Origin: an uncultured Micrococcales bacterium
GTDB taxonomy: Bacteria > Actinomycetota > Actinomycetes > S36-B12 > GCA-2699445
Length of the DNA: 6,449 nucleotides
Direction: 5' to 3'
Assembly (NCBI GenBank): GCA_903915555.1
Contig: CAIWTL010000540.1
Span: 1 to 6,449, forward strand
Below, piece by piece: positions 5,810 through 6,449 of this stretch; position 1 is the first letter of the stretch; the number at the start of each line of letters is the position of its first letter. Under the pieces are notes generated by a model. The model made no database searches. It worked only from the letters and a program-made list of their open reading frames with translations, and was not told the origin of the DNA. Both the position numbers and the translations under genes were made by a program.

Positions 5810-6449
5810 ACGTGTCGTCCGCGAGCCGGGCGACCTCGTCCGCGAACAGGCGGCCACGCTGTGCGTAGTCGGAGAACATGTCCCACGACGCGCAGCCGGG
5901 TGCCAGCAGAACGGTGTCGCCCGCGCGGGCGAGGTCGGCGGCGGCGGCCACGACCTCGGCCATGGCACCAGTGTCCGTCGTCGTCACCGTGACGACGGGA
6001 ACGTCGGGGGCGTGTCGCTGAAGTGCCTCGGCGAGGACCTCACGGTCGCGGCCCAGGAGGACGACCCCTCGCATCCGGTCCGCCGCCGCGAGCACCAGGT
6101 CGTCGAACCGCTGGCCCTTCGCCAGTCCGCCCGCGATCCAGACGACGGGCCGGTAGGACCGCAGCGACGCGAGCGCCGCGTGCGCGTTCGTGGCCTTGGA
6201 GTCGTCCACGTAGGCCACGCCCCCCACGGTCCCCACGTCGGCGATCCGATGGCCGGCGGGGGTGAACCGACGCAGGCCCTCGGCCACCTCGGCCGGGCTC
6301 ACCCCGTAGGCACGGGCCAGTGCCGCGGCAGCCAGCGCGTTGGCGACGTTGTGCGCGGCGGCCGGCTGGACGTCCGACACGAGGGCCAGCTCCGCGGCGT
6401 GGGTCGCTCGGTTCTCGACGAAGGCACGGTCCACGAGGTACTCGTCGAC
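5808..6449 (-). CDS. murD: UDP-N-acetylmuramoylalanine--D-glutamate ligase MurD, C-terminal part
   Basis: MurD is the cytoplasmic ATP-dependent ligase that adds D-glutamate to UDP-MurNAc-L-Ala. Only the last 213 codons are in the window; the frame is open to the right edge, so the GTG at 6434 is not the real start. Visible parts are the end of the central ATPase domain with HNVANALAAAALA and the GHR that opens the C-terminal domain. The DSKATN motif of Mur ligases lies in VAYVDDSKATNAHAAL. Next come WIAGGLAKG (the GGxDKG-type motif, here with Ala in the Asp position) and the substrate-binding end LLAPGCASWDMFSDYAQRG. The missing N-terminal part should hold the UDP-binding domain and the P-loop. 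The stop TAG lies nine bases before the ftsW ATG and is part of its ribosome binding site. Assignment as MurD over MurC/E/F rests on the DSKATN/CASWDMF combination and on its place before ftsW. Confidence 0.95.
   Translation of the reverse strand, partial: VDEYLVDRAFVENRATHAAELALVSDVQPAAAHNVANALAAAALARAYGVSPAEVAEGLRRFTPAGHRIADVGTVGGVAYVDDSKATNAHAALASLRSYRPVVWIAGGLAKGQRFDDLVLAAADRMRGVVLLGRDREVLAEALQRHAPDVPVVTVTTTDTGAMAEVVAAAADLARAGDTVLLAPGCASWDMFSDYAQRGRLFADEVARLADDT

Noticed and set aside
3526..5886. A 786-codon minus-strand frame that could be read as a MurG fusion with a long N-terminal domain
   Set aside because: The part upstream of 4602 is an out-of-frame reading of ftsW and the murD end, rich in Arg/Pro/Gly with no motifs. 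The true murG start at the TGATG junction begins just before the first glycine loop, as in normal MurG.

Overview
The window is very GC-rich, with G or C dominating third codon positions. Everything supported as a gene lies on the minus strand, so genes are read from the right edge to the left. The order murD - ftsW - murG - murC - ftsQ, with no ddl or murB between murC and ftsQ, is the actinobacterial (Actinomycetota) arrangement of the division and cell wall (dcw) cluster. The codon usage and the actinobacterial-style motif in MurG (HEANAKAGLANR) agree. I cannot place the organism below phylum level with confidence.

Region 1 (about 6449 to 1362) is the 3' half of a dcw operon. It holds the C-terminal part of murD (cut by the window edge), then complete ftsW, murG, murC and ftsQ. 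Junctions are very tight: the ftsW Shine-Dalgarno sequence overlaps the murD stop codon, ftsW/murG share one base (TGATG), and murG/murC and murC/ftsQ each overlap by four bases (ATGA). The genes cover late cytoplasmic peptidoglycan precursor synthesis (MurC adds L-Ala and MurD adds D-Glu to the UDP-MurNAc precursor), lipid II formation (MurG), septal glycan polymerisation (FtsW) and divisome assembly (FtsQ).

Region 2 (1361 to 1) is accessory. After an 80-base gap with a possible promoter comes a small Pro/Thr- and Gly/Trp-rich lipoprotein of unknown function. It overlaps by four bases (TTGA) with an ApbE-family FAD:protein FMN transferase gene. The apbE frame carries an in-frame TAA at 58-56, after which recognisable ApbE sequence (HNLIDPRTG) resumes in the same frame and runs off the left edge. 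The gene as given therefore looks like a nonsense-interrupted pseudogene, unless the base is a sequencing error. ftsZ, which normally follows ftsQ in actinobacteria, is not there.

No RNA genes, CRISPR arrays, mobile elements or clear terminators were found. No stretch over 300 bases lacks a gene. I see no convincing novel multi-gene system. The points most worth checking are the interrupted apbE, the missing ftsZ and the unrecognised lipoprotein.
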